Source: Kofleriaceae bacterium | GTDB taxonomy: Bacteria > Myxococcota_A > Polyangia > Haliangiales > Haliangiaceae | DNA: 44,661 bases | Reading direction: 5' to 3' | Assembly (NCBI GenBank): GCA_018058095.1 | Contig: JAGPCO010000058.1 | Span: 1 to 44,661 of the forward strand | Shown: one piece after another, positions 11,799 through 20,820 of the stretch | Numbering within the stretch: the stretch's first letter is position 1 | How the letters are laid out: each line of letters begins with the position of its first letter | Notes under the pieces: model-generated | Databases searched by the model: none | What the model was told of the DNA's origin: nothing | The model's input: only the letters and a program-made list of their open reading frames with translations | Position numbers and translations under genes: made by a program

Positions 11799-11882
11799 CC
11801 ACGCAGTCACATCACGCAGCCGTCACGACCAACATCATGGTCCACAACAAGCGAGTCGACCGCGGGGGGCCGTCCTCGTGAT

Positions 11883-12584
11883 TCAGAAGCCGTTATCCCA
11901 GGTGTCATCGACCACCGAGCGGAACGGCTCAAGGCCAGCAGCGGTCCGAGCGGCGATACGGACGTCACACGCGCCGTCGTGCTCCTGGGTCATCACTAGC
12001 GCGCCCTCACGGACATAGAAGCGCTGGCCGGTGACACTCGGAGTCGCTGACACCACGGGAGCGACCAGCGCGACCAGCGCCTGGTGCGCCTCTGCGCGAA
12101 GTGGCGTCGTATCTGCTCCGGCGGGCGCGTCCCAGACGGCCTCGAAGAGGACGGACTGCAGCAGGAAGCGTGAAAGCCGGAGGGGCTCCTCGCGCCAGGG
12201 TTCGCCGTCATTCTCGTCGTTACTGCACCACACCTTCGGGTCGTCCCCCGTGGGGCTTGTCGCCCAATCCCACATCCCCTGGCACTCCGATAGGAACGTC
12301 AGTTTCTCGCCCTCGCCCTCGTCGTCGTCCGACGTGGGCATGAACCGATTGAACTTGTAGATGTTGGCATTCGCCTCGACGAGATCGTGCACTTGCCGCA
12401 GTGCCCGGGGCATCGACCGTCGGCGCCGCCACGAGGCGACCCTTGCCCGCAAGCCTAGTCGCGGGCGCGCGGCTGGCGATCCCGCCGGGAACCAAACGCG
12501 GACGAACTCTTGTGTCGTTGCCCAGACTTCGTCGAGCGGGCTGTCATCTCGCAGTGCAAGCAACGATTTGTCCCAGGCGTCCAT
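11883..12584 (-). CDS. Conserved hypothetical, SMI1/SUKH-like candidate immunity protein
   Basis: A 233-residue soluble acidic protein. Recognisable elements are an N-terminal SPLDEVWATTQEFVRVWFPAG, a central FLSECQGMWDWATSPTGDDPKVW, then EPLRLSRFLLQSVLFEAVW and a C-terminal RFYVREGALVMTQEH. The central 'E-Q-x-W-x-W plus GDDPxVW' pattern is typical of SUKH/SMI1-like and related proteins that commonly serve as immunity or scaffold proteins beside polymorphic toxins; this assignment is inference. No toxin gene is visible nearby. Its ATG lies only about 14 bases from the apparent end of an IS3-type remnant, so its expression signals may come from that element. Codon use is less GC-extreme than neighbouring genes. 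Confidence 0.6.
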   Translation of the reverse strand: MDAWDKSLLALRDDSPLDEVWATTQEFVRVWFPAGSPAARPRLGLRARVASWRRRRSMPRALRQVHDLVEANANIYKFNRFMPTSDDDEGEGEKLTFLSECQGMWDWATSPTGDDPKVWCSNDENDGEPWREEPLRLSRFLLQSVLFEAVWDAPAGADTTPLRAEAHQALVALVAPVVSATPSVTGQRFYVREGALVMTQEHDGACDVRIAARTAAGLEPFRSVVDDTWDNGF

Positions 12585-12598
12585 TGGGGGACCCTACT

Positions 12599-12709
12599 TG
12601 ACCTGACCCCCGAAAAAACAGACCTGCGGAAGTGCCCGATCTTCACTCAGGAGGCGGGGCATGCCCCGCAAGAGCCAGTTCACCGACGAGCAGATCATTC
12701 GAGCCCGGC
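12599..12709 (+). mobile_element. IS3-family insertion sequence remnant (left end)
   Basis: Bases from about 12599 (TGACCTGACCCCCGAAAA) look like the left terminal repeat of an IS407-type IS3 element. An ATG at 12661 then opens MPRKSQFTDEQIIRAR, the characteristic N-terminus of the OrfA transposase. After 16 codons the similarity stops and the frame reaches a stop (TGA, 12715-12717). Only the first ~110 bases remain; the rest of orfA, orfB and the right end are missing. The junction coincides with the start of the 30-base direct repeats. Confidence 0.65.
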
Positions 12710-12714
12710 CGCCG

Positions 12715-12792
12715 TGATCACGTCGTGACGACCTGTGCAGAAGCCCCGCGATCCACTGACCATGATCACGTCGTGACGACCTGTGCAGAAGC
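12715..12792. repeat. Two 30-bp direct repeats, 48-bp period
   Basis: The 30-base sequence starting TGATCACGTCGTGACGACCT and ending GTGCAGAAGC occurs at 12715-12744 and 12763-12792. Each carries the 11-base palindrome TCACGTCGTGA. A third copy of the first 20 bases is at 11779. The regular spacing and palindromic core suggest binding sites for a dimeric regulator, or the scar of a mobile element. Confidence 0.75.
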
Positions 12793-13029
12793 GCGTGATC
12801 GAACGGCGGTCCCGCTCAAGCTGGCGAAAGGACGAGGCGGGTGTGTCCGGGAGTGGGCGGGGGCCGGACGGGCCGGACGGGAGTGTCCGGTGGGCCGGAC
12901 AGGATGATCGGTAAGTGGCTGGAAGGAGGCGAAAGGTTGCCGCTGAGCACGTGATTGGCCTCGGAAAGGCATTCCGGCGGCGCCCCTGAACGTGGCCGCC
13001 CACGCCATGAATCGGGCGCCGCTGCGAGG

Positions 13030-13058
13030 CCCCGCGCCGCAGCGGAGCGGGGTGCCCC
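13030..13058. repeat. Palindromic repeat, copy 2
   Basis: This is the counterpart of 11462-11490 in inverted orientation, 27 of 29 bases identical. CCCCGC...GCGGGG arms surround CCGCAGCGG, so the copy is itself almost a full palindrome. It could be a REP-like element or a terminal repeat of a lost mobile segment. Confidence 0.65.
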
Positions 13059-13103
13059 GAGTCGGCTCCGGCGTCGATCAGGATCACGGCGGGCGTTCCC
13101 GAT

Positions 13104-13138
13104 CACGGCCACGGCCACGGCCACGGCCACGGCCACGG
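13104..13138. repeat. Hexanucleotide repeat (CACGGC)5
   Basis: Five perfect CACGGC units plus CACGG lie 25 bases beyond the stop of the minus-strand lipoprotein gene. The array is the reverse complement of the unit at 9111-9143 and shares the GATCAC flank with it. Confidence 0.85.
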
Positions 13139-13162
13139 GCGCGTCGACGGGGGTGGCCCGGG

Positions 13163-14575
13163 TCAGCGCGGCGGGGCGACGGCGCGGACGACGAGGGCGG
13201 CGCCGGCCAGCGGCTGCGCGGGCGCGGGCAGGTCGACGCCGAAGACGCGGGCGCGGTTGCTATACGACACGGCGATGGCCTGGGTGTCGGCGCCGCTGGC
13301 GGCCGCGGTGATCTCCTCGCGCCCGGCGCCGCTGAGGGCGGAGCGGTCGCGATCGGTGGCGGCGCCGAGCAGCGCGCCGCCGGCGTCGAGCTCGGCCGCG
13401 AAGGCGTCGTCGCCGCCGTCGGCGATGAGGCCGGCGCCGGTGCCGCCGCCGGGCAACGTGCCGGCGAACCAGCCAAAGAGCGTGGCGCCGCCCGGGCGGG
13501 CCACCAGCGCGCGGGCGCCGTCGTAGTCGGTGCCGCCGACGAGCGCCGCGCCCAGCGCTCGGCCGGCGCGGTCGAAGCGGACCACCAGGGCGTCGGCCGC
13601 GCCGCCGACCTCGAGGCCGAGATCCTGGCCGACCCGGGTCACCACGCCGCGGCTGGTCGCGCCCACCACCACGCCGTCGCCAGTGATGACCACGCCGGCC
13701 GCGGCGTCCTCGGCCTCGCCGCCGACGGCCTGGGCCCAGCGCGGCGCGCCGTCGGCGCCGAGGCCGGCCACCAGCACGTCGGGCGCCAGAGTCTGGTCGT
13801 CGGTGCCGGCCACCGGCACGCCGCCGACGTCGGCGTCGCCGGTGACCGCACCGACGGCGGCGATGAAGTCGGTGTCGGCGGCGACGGCGGTGAAGCCATC
13901 GGCGCCGTCGCCGCCGGCGCGCACCAGCCAGAGCGGCCGGCCGCTGCCGTCCACCGCGGCGACGAAGCCGTCGCTGCCACCGGCCGCGCTGACCACGTGA
14001 TCGCCCACGCGCAGGGTGCCGGCGAACGAGCCGGCCAGCACCACGCCGCCGCCGGGGCGCGCCGCCAGCGCGGCGACCACGACCCACTCGGTCGCGCCGA
14101 CCCCGGTGGCCCAGCGGGTGTCGCCGCTGGCCGGCGCCAGGCCGAGCAGCGCGGCGCCGGGGTTGCCGCGGACGGGCAGGGCCGCGGTGTCGACGCGGAC
14201 GCTGCCGGTGCCGCTCACCGCCGCCACCACCAGCTCGGCGCTGGCGGCGACCGGGCCGGCGCCGGCGTCGATGATCCGGGTCCAGCCGACCTGGCCGGCC
14301 ACGACCCGCGCCAGCACCAGCTGCTCGCGGTCGGCCGCGGCCTGGCCCAGGCGCGACCCGCCGCGCTGGCTGGCCGCCACGTACAGCGCGCGATCGGCGC
14401 CGATGGCCAGGCCCCGCACCGCGATCGCGGCGTCGGCGTCGAGCGGCAGCGCCCACGCCGTGGCCAGGGTGGCCGGCGCGGGTCGGGCCGACGGGCGCGG
14501 GCAGCCGGCCAGGCCGGCACCGACGACACCCGTGGCGAGCGCAGCGACCGCAGCCGCTGGCGAACGGAGGCTCAG
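13163..14575 (-). CDS. Lipoprotein with repeated beta-strand units (propeller-like)
   Basis: About 470 residues. A short basic n-region (LSLRS), a hydrophobic stretch and the lipobox LAGC mark a lipoprotein signal. The mature part consists of repeated units with strands such as GVVLAGSFAGTLRVGDHVV followed by GGSDGFVAAVDGSGRPLW, the pattern of SBBP-type/beta-propeller repeats seen in myxobacterial surface proteins. The start is unusual: no ATG, GTG or TTG exists in frame near the signal peptide. CTG at 14575-14573, 14 bases downstream of the rpmB stop, is the most likely start, preceded by a GGAG. The long open frame continues upstream through rpmB and the antisense of cmk, but that part is a high-GC shadow. 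Function unknown. Confidence 0.65.
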   Translation of the reverse strand: MSLRSPAAAVAALATGVVGAGLAGCPRPSARPAPATLATAWALPLDADAAIAVRGLAIGADRALYVAASQRGGSRLGQAAADREQLVLARVVAGQVGWTRIIDAGAGPVAASAELVVAAVSGTGSVRVDTAALPVRGNPGAALLGLAPASGDTRWATGVGATEWVVVAALAARPGGGVVLAGSFAGTLRVGDHVVSAAGGSDGFVAAVDGSGRPLWLVRAGGDGADGFTAVAADTDFIAAVGAVTGDADVGGVPVAGTDDQTLAPDVLVAGLGADGAPRWAQAVGGEAEDAAAGVVITGDGVVVGATSRGVVTRVGQDLGLEVGGAADALVVRFDRAGRALGAALVGGTDYDGARALVARPGGATLFGWFAGTLPGGGTGAGLIADGGDDAFAAELDAGGALLGAATDRDRSALSGAGREEITAAASGADTQAIAVSYSNRARVFGVDLPAPAQPLAGAALVVRAVAPPR

Positions 14576-14589
14576 ACCAGGTGCTCCGC

Positions 14590-14826
14590 TCAGATCTTGT
14601 CGCCGCGGGCGCGCATCTCGGCGACCACGACCGCCAGGCCGAGCTTGTCGATGAGGCGCATGGCGCGCGCGGTCAGCCGCAGCGAGATCCAGCGCTTCTC
14701 GTCCTCGAGCCAGAAGCGCTTGCTGCGCAGGTTGATCTCGAACCGGCGCTTGGTGTGCCGGTTGGAGTGCGAGACGTTGGCGCCCACGAGGGGCTTCTTG
14801 CCGGTGACGGTACAGACGCGCGACAT
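14590..14826 (-). CDS. rpmB: 50S ribosomal protein L28
   Basis: A 78-residue ribosomal protein. The family N-terminus [20 protein letters not shown] is followed by [20 protein letters not shown] and the C-terminal [15 protein letters not shown]. It lacks the four-cysteine zinc-binding set. It follows rpmG by 47 bases on the same strand, the common rpmG/rpmB pairing. Confidence 0.95.
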   Translation of the reverse strand: MSRVCTVTGKKPLVGANVSHSNRHTKRRFEINLRSKRFWLEDEKRWISLRLTARAMRLIDKLGLAVVVAEMRARGDKI

Positions 14827-14873
14827 GGCTGGCTCCGACTTGCTCTCCGTCGGGGAAGTCCGACGGCGAGGCG

Positions 14874-15047
14874 TTAGATCTTGGATTCCTTGAACTCGAC
14901 GTGCTTGCGCACGACCGGGTCGTACTTCTTGAGCACGAGCTTGTCGGGCGTCCGCTTGCGGTTCTTGCTCGTGGTGTAGAAGAAGCCGGTGTCGGCGGTG
15001 GACACCAGGCGGATGAGTTCGCGACCGGACTTGGACTTCTTGGCCAT
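14874..15047 (-). CDS. rpmG: 50S ribosomal protein L33
   Basis: A 57-residue protein reading [18 protein letters not shown], then [29 protein letters not shown] and EFKESKI at the end. This is full length for L33. It lacks the CxxC pairs of the zinc-dependent form, so it is a zinc-independent paralogue type. It is the first gene of the rpmG-rpmB unit. Confidence 0.95.
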   Translation of the reverse strand: MAKKSKSGRELIRLVSTADTGFFYTTSKNRKRTPDKLVLKKYDPVVRKHVEFKESKI

Positions 15048-15076
15048 GAGCGTGCTCCGAGACGGGAGGGGCGGTG

Positions 15077-15106
15077 CTTATGGCATGGCCTGGCCGGGGA
15101 ACGCAA
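15077..15106 (-). promoter_or_regulatory. Candidate rpmG promoter
   Basis: On the minus strand TTGCGT (15106-15101) and CATAAG (15082-15077) are separated by 18 bases. They lie about 30 bases upstream of the rpmG ATG, and a GGAG lies 12-15 bases before the start. The match to a housekeeping promoter is moderate. Confidence 0.35.
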
Positions 15107-15144
15107 GGGGGCTGTGGCGCTGGCGCTCCGCCAGCCGTTTGGGC

Positions 15145-15150
15145 TAGGGT
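15145..15150 (+). promoter_or_regulatory. Candidate -10 box for cmk
   Basis: TAGGGT ends 7 bases before the cmk ATG, with no Shine-Dalgarno in between. This is the arrangement seen upstream of many other genes in this window and suggests a leaderless transcript. Confidence 0.4.
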
Positions 15151-15157
15151 CCGCCGG

Positions 15158-15862
15158 ATGCAGCGACGCGTGGTCGTCACCATCGACGGACCGGCCGGGG
15201 CCGGCAAGTCGACCGTGGCCCGGGCCCTGGCCCGCCGGCTCGACTACCGGCTGCTCGACACCGGCGCCATCTATCGATCGGTCGCCCTGGTGGCCGACCA
15301 ACGCGGCGTCGACTGGGGCGAGGCCGAGGCGCTGGCCACCATCGCCGCCGGGCTCGACATCACGTTCCGCGTCGAGGGTGAGATCAACCGGGTGGTGGTG
15401 GCCGGGAACGACGTCACCGACGCCATCCGCCAGCCGGCCATCTCGCAGGGGGCCTCCAAGGTGTCGGCCCACCCGCCGGTGCGGGCCGCGCTGCTCGAGC
15501 TGCAGCGCCGCCTCGGCGCCGGCGGCGGCGTGGTGGTCGAGGGCCGCGACACCGGCACCGTGGTGTTCCCCGCCGCCGAGGCCAAGTTCTACCTGACCGC
15601 GTCCGACCAGGTCCGGGCCGAGCGGCGCGCCCTCGAGCTGGCAGCCAAGGCTGGCCCGGCCACGACCGCGGCCCCGGGCGGCGCCGCGGTGGCGCAGACC
15701 CTGGCCGAGATGCGCGAGCGCGACCGGCGCGACACCGAGCGCGAGGTCGCCCCGCTCCGGCCCGCCGCCGACGCCATCCACGTCGACTCGACCGGGCTCA
15801 GCCTCGAGCAGGTCGTCGACCAGCTCGAGCACCACGTCCGCGCCGCCGCCACCGCCGCCTGA
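15158..15862 (+). CDS. cmk: Cytidylate kinase
   Basis: Cmk phosphorylates CMP and dCMP to the diphosphates using ATP. The P-loop GPAGAGKST is at residues 11-19, followed by [12 protein letters not shown], the inserted CMP-binding domain with [32 protein letters not shown] and the lid [10 protein letters not shown]. The length of 234 residues is typical. ATG 15158 is chosen because the upstream in-frame ATG at 15074 lies beyond the -10 box and adds a non-conserved tail. In many bacteria cmk is followed by rpsA, as here, although a promoter of its own precedes rpsA. Confidence 0.95.
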   Translation: MQRRVVVTIDGPAGAGKSTVARALARRLDYRLLDTGAIYRSVALVADQRGVDWGEAEALATIAAGLDITFRVEGEINRVVVAGNDVTDAIRQPAISQGASKVSAHPPVRAALLELQRRLGAGGGVVVEGRDTGTVVFPAAEAKFYLTASDQVRAERRALELAAKAGPATTAAPGGAAVAQTLAEMRERDRRDTEREVAPLRPAADAIHVDSTGLSLEQVVDQLEHHVRAAATAA

Positions 15863-15995
15863 TTCCAGGAGGTTGCGCCGGGAGCGCCGGTCGCGCCCGG
15901 GGGCTGCCCGCGGCCGCATCCGTCGCGGCCGTGGCCTCGACGGTGGGCCCGGTCACCGGGCCGAACCCGCGGCCCGACACCGGCGGCGATGGACA

Positions 15996-16024
15996 TTGAC
16001 AAGCCCGGCGCCGCCGGGTACCTA
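15996..16024 (+). promoter_or_regulatory. Housekeeping-type promoter for rpsA
   Basis: A perfect TTGACA (15996-16001) is followed after 17 bases by TACCTA (16019-16024). The predicted start of transcription is near 16031, giving a leader of about 54 bases. The AT-rich segment 16055-16075 precedes the ribosome binding site. Confidence 0.7.
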
Positions 16025-16084
16025 GTCCGCCCCTCGCTCGGCTGCCTGAGACCGAGCAAATCATAGGGATTCTAGGAGCTACGC

Positions 16085-17830
<1,746 letters not shown>

Positions 17831-17853
17831 GCCTCCACGTCGTCTCGACGCAG

Positions 17854-17888
17854 GCGAGGGCGGCCCGGGCAACCGGCGCCGCCCTCGC
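17854..17888 (+). terminator. Hairpin terminator after rpsA
   Basis: GCGAGGGCGGC (17854-17864) pairs perfectly with GCCGCCCTCGC (17878-17888) over 11 bases. The 13-base loop has a CCGG/CCGG inner pairing. A short T run (GTTTC) follows. It lies 24 bases after the rpsA stop and 12 bases before the next start. Confidence 0.65.
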
Positions 17889-17900
17889 GGCGTTTCGGGC

Positions 17901-18764
17901 ATGATGGCGGCCATGTGGTGCCTCCCCGTGCTCGCCGCGTCCGCCGCCGTCGCCAGCCTGACCGCGTGTGGAGCCCCCCGCGGCGGTGGTGGTGACCCCG
18001 CGCCGGGGCCCGCGCCGCTCGCGCTCGCCGGTGGTCCGGGTTCGCTGGTCGCGCCGGCGCCGGCGCAGCTCGCCGCCGGCGGTCCGGACGCCGCGCCGGC
18101 GGTCGACGCCGCGGCCGCGGTGGTGGCCGAGTCGGTCCCGTCGCTGCCGGCCCCGCCGCTGCCGGCGGCGCTGGCGGCCGCGCCGGCCTGGGTCCACCGC
18201 CGCCTGTCGACCGGCCTGGTGCCGGGCCAGCACCGCCTCGCCACCTACCGCCTGCATCGCGCCGGTCGGGCGGCGGCGCTGGTGTGGGAGGAGCAGACCA
18301 GCGACGCACCCGGCCAGCAGCGTGACCTCGGGCCGTGGACGGCGCCGGCGCTGGTCGAGCAGTTCGTCGGCACCATCACGCCCGAGCGCGGTGGCGTCCG
18401 CTTGACCCTGCGCGCGGTCGACCCGCGCGGCCCTGACCACGGCTACGAGCAGCGCTGGACCTGCCGGACCGGACGAACCCAGGTCGCCGCCGCGGGCGCG
18501 GTGCGGGTGCCCGCGGTCGCGCCCGACGATCGCGCCGAGGGTGCCGAGTGCGACGGCGATCCGGGCCGGTGGGTGCCGGCGCGCACTCGCGCCGTGGCCA
18601 CGCTCACGTGCGACCCGATCGATCAGCCCGAGGACGGCATCCAGCTGGTGTTCGCGGCCGGCGCCGGCGTGGAGCACCTCGACGTCAACGACGACTGCAC
18701 CATGCAGGGCACGGGCCTGCGCCTGGCCTCGCCGGCCGGCGTGGTGGCGCCGGTCCGGCCCTGA
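17901..18764 (+). CDS. Putative lipoprotein, unknown function
   Basis: A 287-residue predicted lipoprotein: three possible ATG starts (17901, 17904, 17913) precede a hydrophobic segment ending in the lipobox LTAC followed by Gly. A Pro/Ala/Gly-rich tether of about 75 residues precedes a compact domain of about 190 residues. That domain contains WVHRRLSTGLVPGQHRLATY, LVWEEQTSD and four cysteines (WTCRTG, AECDG, LTCDP, DDCTM), which probably form two disulphides in the periplasm. No named family is recognised. It follows the rpsA terminator, so it should have its own promoter, which is not obvious. Confidence 0.65.
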   Translation: MMAAMWCLPVLAASAAVASLTACGAPRGGGGDPAPGPAPLALAGGPGSLVAPAPAQLAAGGPDAAPAVDAAAAVVAESVPSLPAPPLPAALAAAPAWVHRRLSTGLVPGQHRLATYRLHRAGRAAALVWEEQTSDAPGQQRDLGPWTAPALVEQFVGTITPERGGVRLTLRAVDPRGPDHGYEQRWTCRTGRTQVAAAGAVRVPAVAPDDRAEGAECDGDPGRWVPARTRAVATLTCDPIDQPEDGIQLVFAAGAGVEHLDVNDDCTMQGTGLRLASPAGVVAPVRP

Positions 18765-18848
18765 CGCCGGGCCGCGCGCGCGGGAGCCCGGGGCCAGGAC
18801 GTCGGCATGAACCGGGCCGGGGCGAGGACACGGGCCGGCGCACGATCG

Positions 18849-18878
18849 TAGGCTCGGGTGGTGCGAGGGGCTCCGTGA
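18849..18878 (+). promoter_or_regulatory. -10 box and five-codon mini-ORF coupled to lapA
   Basis: TAGGCT (18849-18854) is followed after 6 bases by GTG 18861. That GTG opens GTG CGA GGG GCT CCG TGA (18861-18878). Its stop overlaps the lapA GTG (18875) in a GTGA quartet. A leaderless mini-ORF would bring ribosomes to the lapA start, which has no good Shine-Dalgarno. Confidence 0.4.
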
Positions 18879-19315
18879 TCCGCTGGCTCCGCCTGGCCGC
18901 GACCGCGACCGTGGTGCTGATGATGATCGCGCTCGGGGTCATCGCCGGGTTGTTCCTGGTCGCCAACAGCGGCTGGGTCGCGGTCGACGTCCCGCCCTGG
19001 CTGGCCGGCTGGTTCACCTCGGCCCGGCACGAGGTGTGGCTGCCGGCGCTCATCGCCGGCTGGCTGGCCAGCGTGCTGCTGGCCGGGGTCCTGGTGCTGG
19101 GCAGCATGTACTACGTGTGGCGGCGCCGGCAGTACGAGGCCCTGGTCGGCCGGCTCGAGCGTGAGCTGGCCCGCCTGCGCAACCTGCCGTTCACCGACCC
19201 GGCCCCGCTCGAGGACCTGGTCGAGGCGCCCGATCCGGTCGCGGCCCGGATCATGGCCGCGCTCGACGACGACGAGCCGGGGCGCCCGGGTGGCGCCGGC
19301 GCCGGGGCCGACTGA
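18875..19315 (+). CDS. lapA: LapA-family inner-membrane protein
   Basis: LapA is a small inner-membrane partner of LapB in lipopolysaccharide assembly. The 146-residue protein has two transmembrane helices (about 8-30 and 48-72), the family-typical ANSGWVAVDVPPW between them, and a cytoplasmic basic-helical segment (WRRRQYEALVGRLERELARL). It is followed by an acidic tail. The stop and the lapB ATG share one base (TGATG). The GTG start is the only in-frame initiator before the first membrane helix. The assignment rests on topology, the DUF1049-like loop and the adjacent lapB. Confidence 0.75.
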   Translation: MIRWLRLAATATVVLMMIALGVIAGLFLVANSGWVAVDVPPWLAGWFTSARHEVWLPALIAGWLASVLLAGVLVLGSMYYVWRRRQYEALVGRLERELARLRNLPFTDPAPLEDLVEAPDPVAARIMAALDDDEPGRPGGAGAGAD

Positions 19316-20820
19316 TGGGGCCGGCGCTGATCGCGGCGATGGTCGCGCTGGCCGCGCTCGCCGCCGGCATCCTCATCGGCCGCTACTACGTCCCCGACGA
19401 CCGCATGCTGCGGCGCACCGCCAAGCACAGCCGGGCCTACATGCGCGCGCTCAGCCACCTGCTGGCGCGCGACCTCGACGCGGTGGTCGACGAGCTGCGC
19501 CGGGTCGTCGACGAGAACATCGACGACGCCGAGCCGTACTTCGCGCTGGCCGCGCTGTTCCGGGCGCGCGGCGAGCACGAGCGCGCCATCCGCGTGCACC
19601 AGGCGCTGGCGGTGCGCGAGGGCCAGGCGCGCGGGCAGCGGACCCGGGCCCTGTACGAGCTCGGGCTCGACGTCCGCGCCGCCGGCATGCCGCGCCGGGC
19701 CGCGCGGGCCATGGAGGAGGTGCTGACCGACGAGCCGCGCCACCCGGGCGCGCTGCGGGCGCTGTGTGGCCTGTACGAGGAGCAGGGCCGGTACCAGGAG
19801 GCGGCCGCGGTGTGGCAGCGCCTGGCCAAGCTGCACGGCGAGCCGCCCACGCCGCGCGAGCACCACCTGTGGGTGGCGGCGGCGCAGCAGGCCCTCGCCG
19901 CCGGCGCGCTGGCCGAGGCGCGCAAGCTGCTCAAGGTCGCCCGCAAGCACTACGGCGACAGCCCGCACCTGCACGTGGTCGCGGCCGAGCTGGCCGCGGC
20001 CAACCACAACCCGGCGGCGGCGCGCGAGCGCCTGCGCGAGGCCATCGCCGGCGCGCCCGAGCTGGCCCGCTACCTGGCGCCCGGCCTGGTCGCGGCCGAG
20101 CGCGCGATCAGCGGTGACGGGGCGATCCGCGACGAGCTGGCCGGCGACGACGACGACCCGGCGCCGGCGCCGGCGGCGGCCGAGGCGTCGGGTCCCGCCG
20201 AGCCGGCGCTGGCGGTCAGCCGCGACGACGCCGCGGCGCGCCGGGCCGCGGCCGCCACGCTCGAGGAGCTGGCCGGGCGCAGCGAGCGGCCGCTGCCCAT
20301 CCTGCTGGCCCGGGCCGGGCTGCTGGTCGGGGTCGACGACGACGCCGCGGCCCACAGCGCGGCGCTGGCCGCCGCCGCGGCGCGCGAGCCCGACGCCCTG
20401 CCGACCCACGTGGCGGCGGCGCGGGCGGCGCTGGCCAGCACCGACCCGGCCGCGCAGCGCGCCGCCCTGGCCGGGCTGACCGCGGCGCTGGGGTGGACCC
20501 TCGACGGGCGCTGGCGCTGCACCGCGTGTGGCCACCGCGCCGCCGAGTTCGCGTGGCGGTGCGGCGCGTGCCGGCGCTGGGCCGCGGCCGCCATCGACCT
20601 CGGCGGCGAGCCGCCGGCGCGGCCGCGCGACCGGCGCGAGCGGCCGCGCGCCGGCGCCAGCGCGCTGCTGGGCGGGGCCGCGACCCAGGCGCTGCCAGCC
20701 CCGACCCTCGATCGCGACGTCGGCCTCGATCCGGCCCCGAGCCGGCCCGGCGTGCTCGGGCGGTTCGGGGGCTGGATCTCCGGCGCGTGGTCGGGTATGC
20801 GAGGTCGACCGAGGTCATGA
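19315..20820 (+). CDS. lapB: LapB/YciM-type TPR protein with C-terminal zinc ribbon
   Basis: LapB is a membrane-anchored cytoplasmic TPR protein that in E. coli scaffolds LPS assembly and promotes FtsH degradation of LpxC. Here an N-terminal helix (5-23) is followed by the conserved RAYMRALSHLLARDLDAVVDEL, then about eight TPR-like helical pairs (40-390) with an acidic Ala/Pro insertion near residues 280-300. A rubredoxin-like zinc ribbon comes next: Cys402, Cys405, Cys416 and Cys419 in WRCTACG...WRCGAC. Unlike E. coli LapB (389 residues, ribbon at the end), this one has about 80 extra residues after the ribbon, basic and proline-rich. The pair with lapA is conserved. Its stop overlaps the next gene as ATGA. 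Confidence 0.88.
   Translation: MGPALIAAMVALAALAAGILIGRYYVPDDRMLRRTAKHSRAYMRALSHLLARDLDAVVDELRRVVDENIDDAEPYFALAALFRARGEHERAIRVHQALAVREGQARGQRTRALYELGLDVRAAGMPRRAARAMEEVLTDEPRHPGALRALCGLYEEQGRYQEAAAVWQRLAKLHGEPPTPREHHLWVAAAQQALAAGALAEARKLLKVARKHYGDSPHLHVVAAELAAANHNPAAARERLREAIAGAPELARYLAPGLVAAERAISGDGAIRDELAGDDDDPAPAPAAAEASGPAEPALAVSRDDAAARRAAAATLEELAGRSERPLPILLARAGLLVGVDDDAAAHSAALAAAAAREPDALPTHVAAARAALASTDPAAQRAALAGLTAALGWTLDGRWRCTACGHRAAEFAWRCGACRRWAAAAIDLGGEPPARPRDRRERPRAGASALLGGAATQALPAPTLDRDVGLDPAPSRPGVLGRFGGWISGAWSGMRGRPRS

Larger units (their letters stand above)
11402..11882. other. Gene-free stretch with palindromes
   Basis: No credible gene is seen in these 481 bases. They hold a palindromic repeat copy (11462-11490), a GGTGCC / GGCACC hairpin with an 8-base loop (11513-11532) and one copy of an operator-like repeat (11779-11798). 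The base composition becomes more AT-rich towards 11760-11870. The pattern fits decayed mobile or toxin-immunity DNA. Confidence 0.5.
12793..13162. other. Gene-free stretch between IS remnant and lipoprotein gene
   Basis: No convincing gene is seen here. The stretch holds a GGGCCGGACGGGCCGGACGG direct repeat near 12862, the second palindromic copy (13030-13058) and a hexanucleotide repeat (13104-13138). Both strands contain open frames, but their codon use is repeat-driven and their products match no family I know. Confidence 0.5.

Noticed and set aside
12695..13136. Minus-strand open frames in the gap near the IS3 remnant
   Set aside because: They are built from repeats and palindromes, have no ribosome binding site or family match, and overlap one another.
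14576..15919. Upstream extension of the minus-strand lipoprotein frame to a start near 15919
   Set aside because: It would run through rpmB and rpmG out of frame and antisense to cmk; the lipoprotein signal peptide begins at about 14575.
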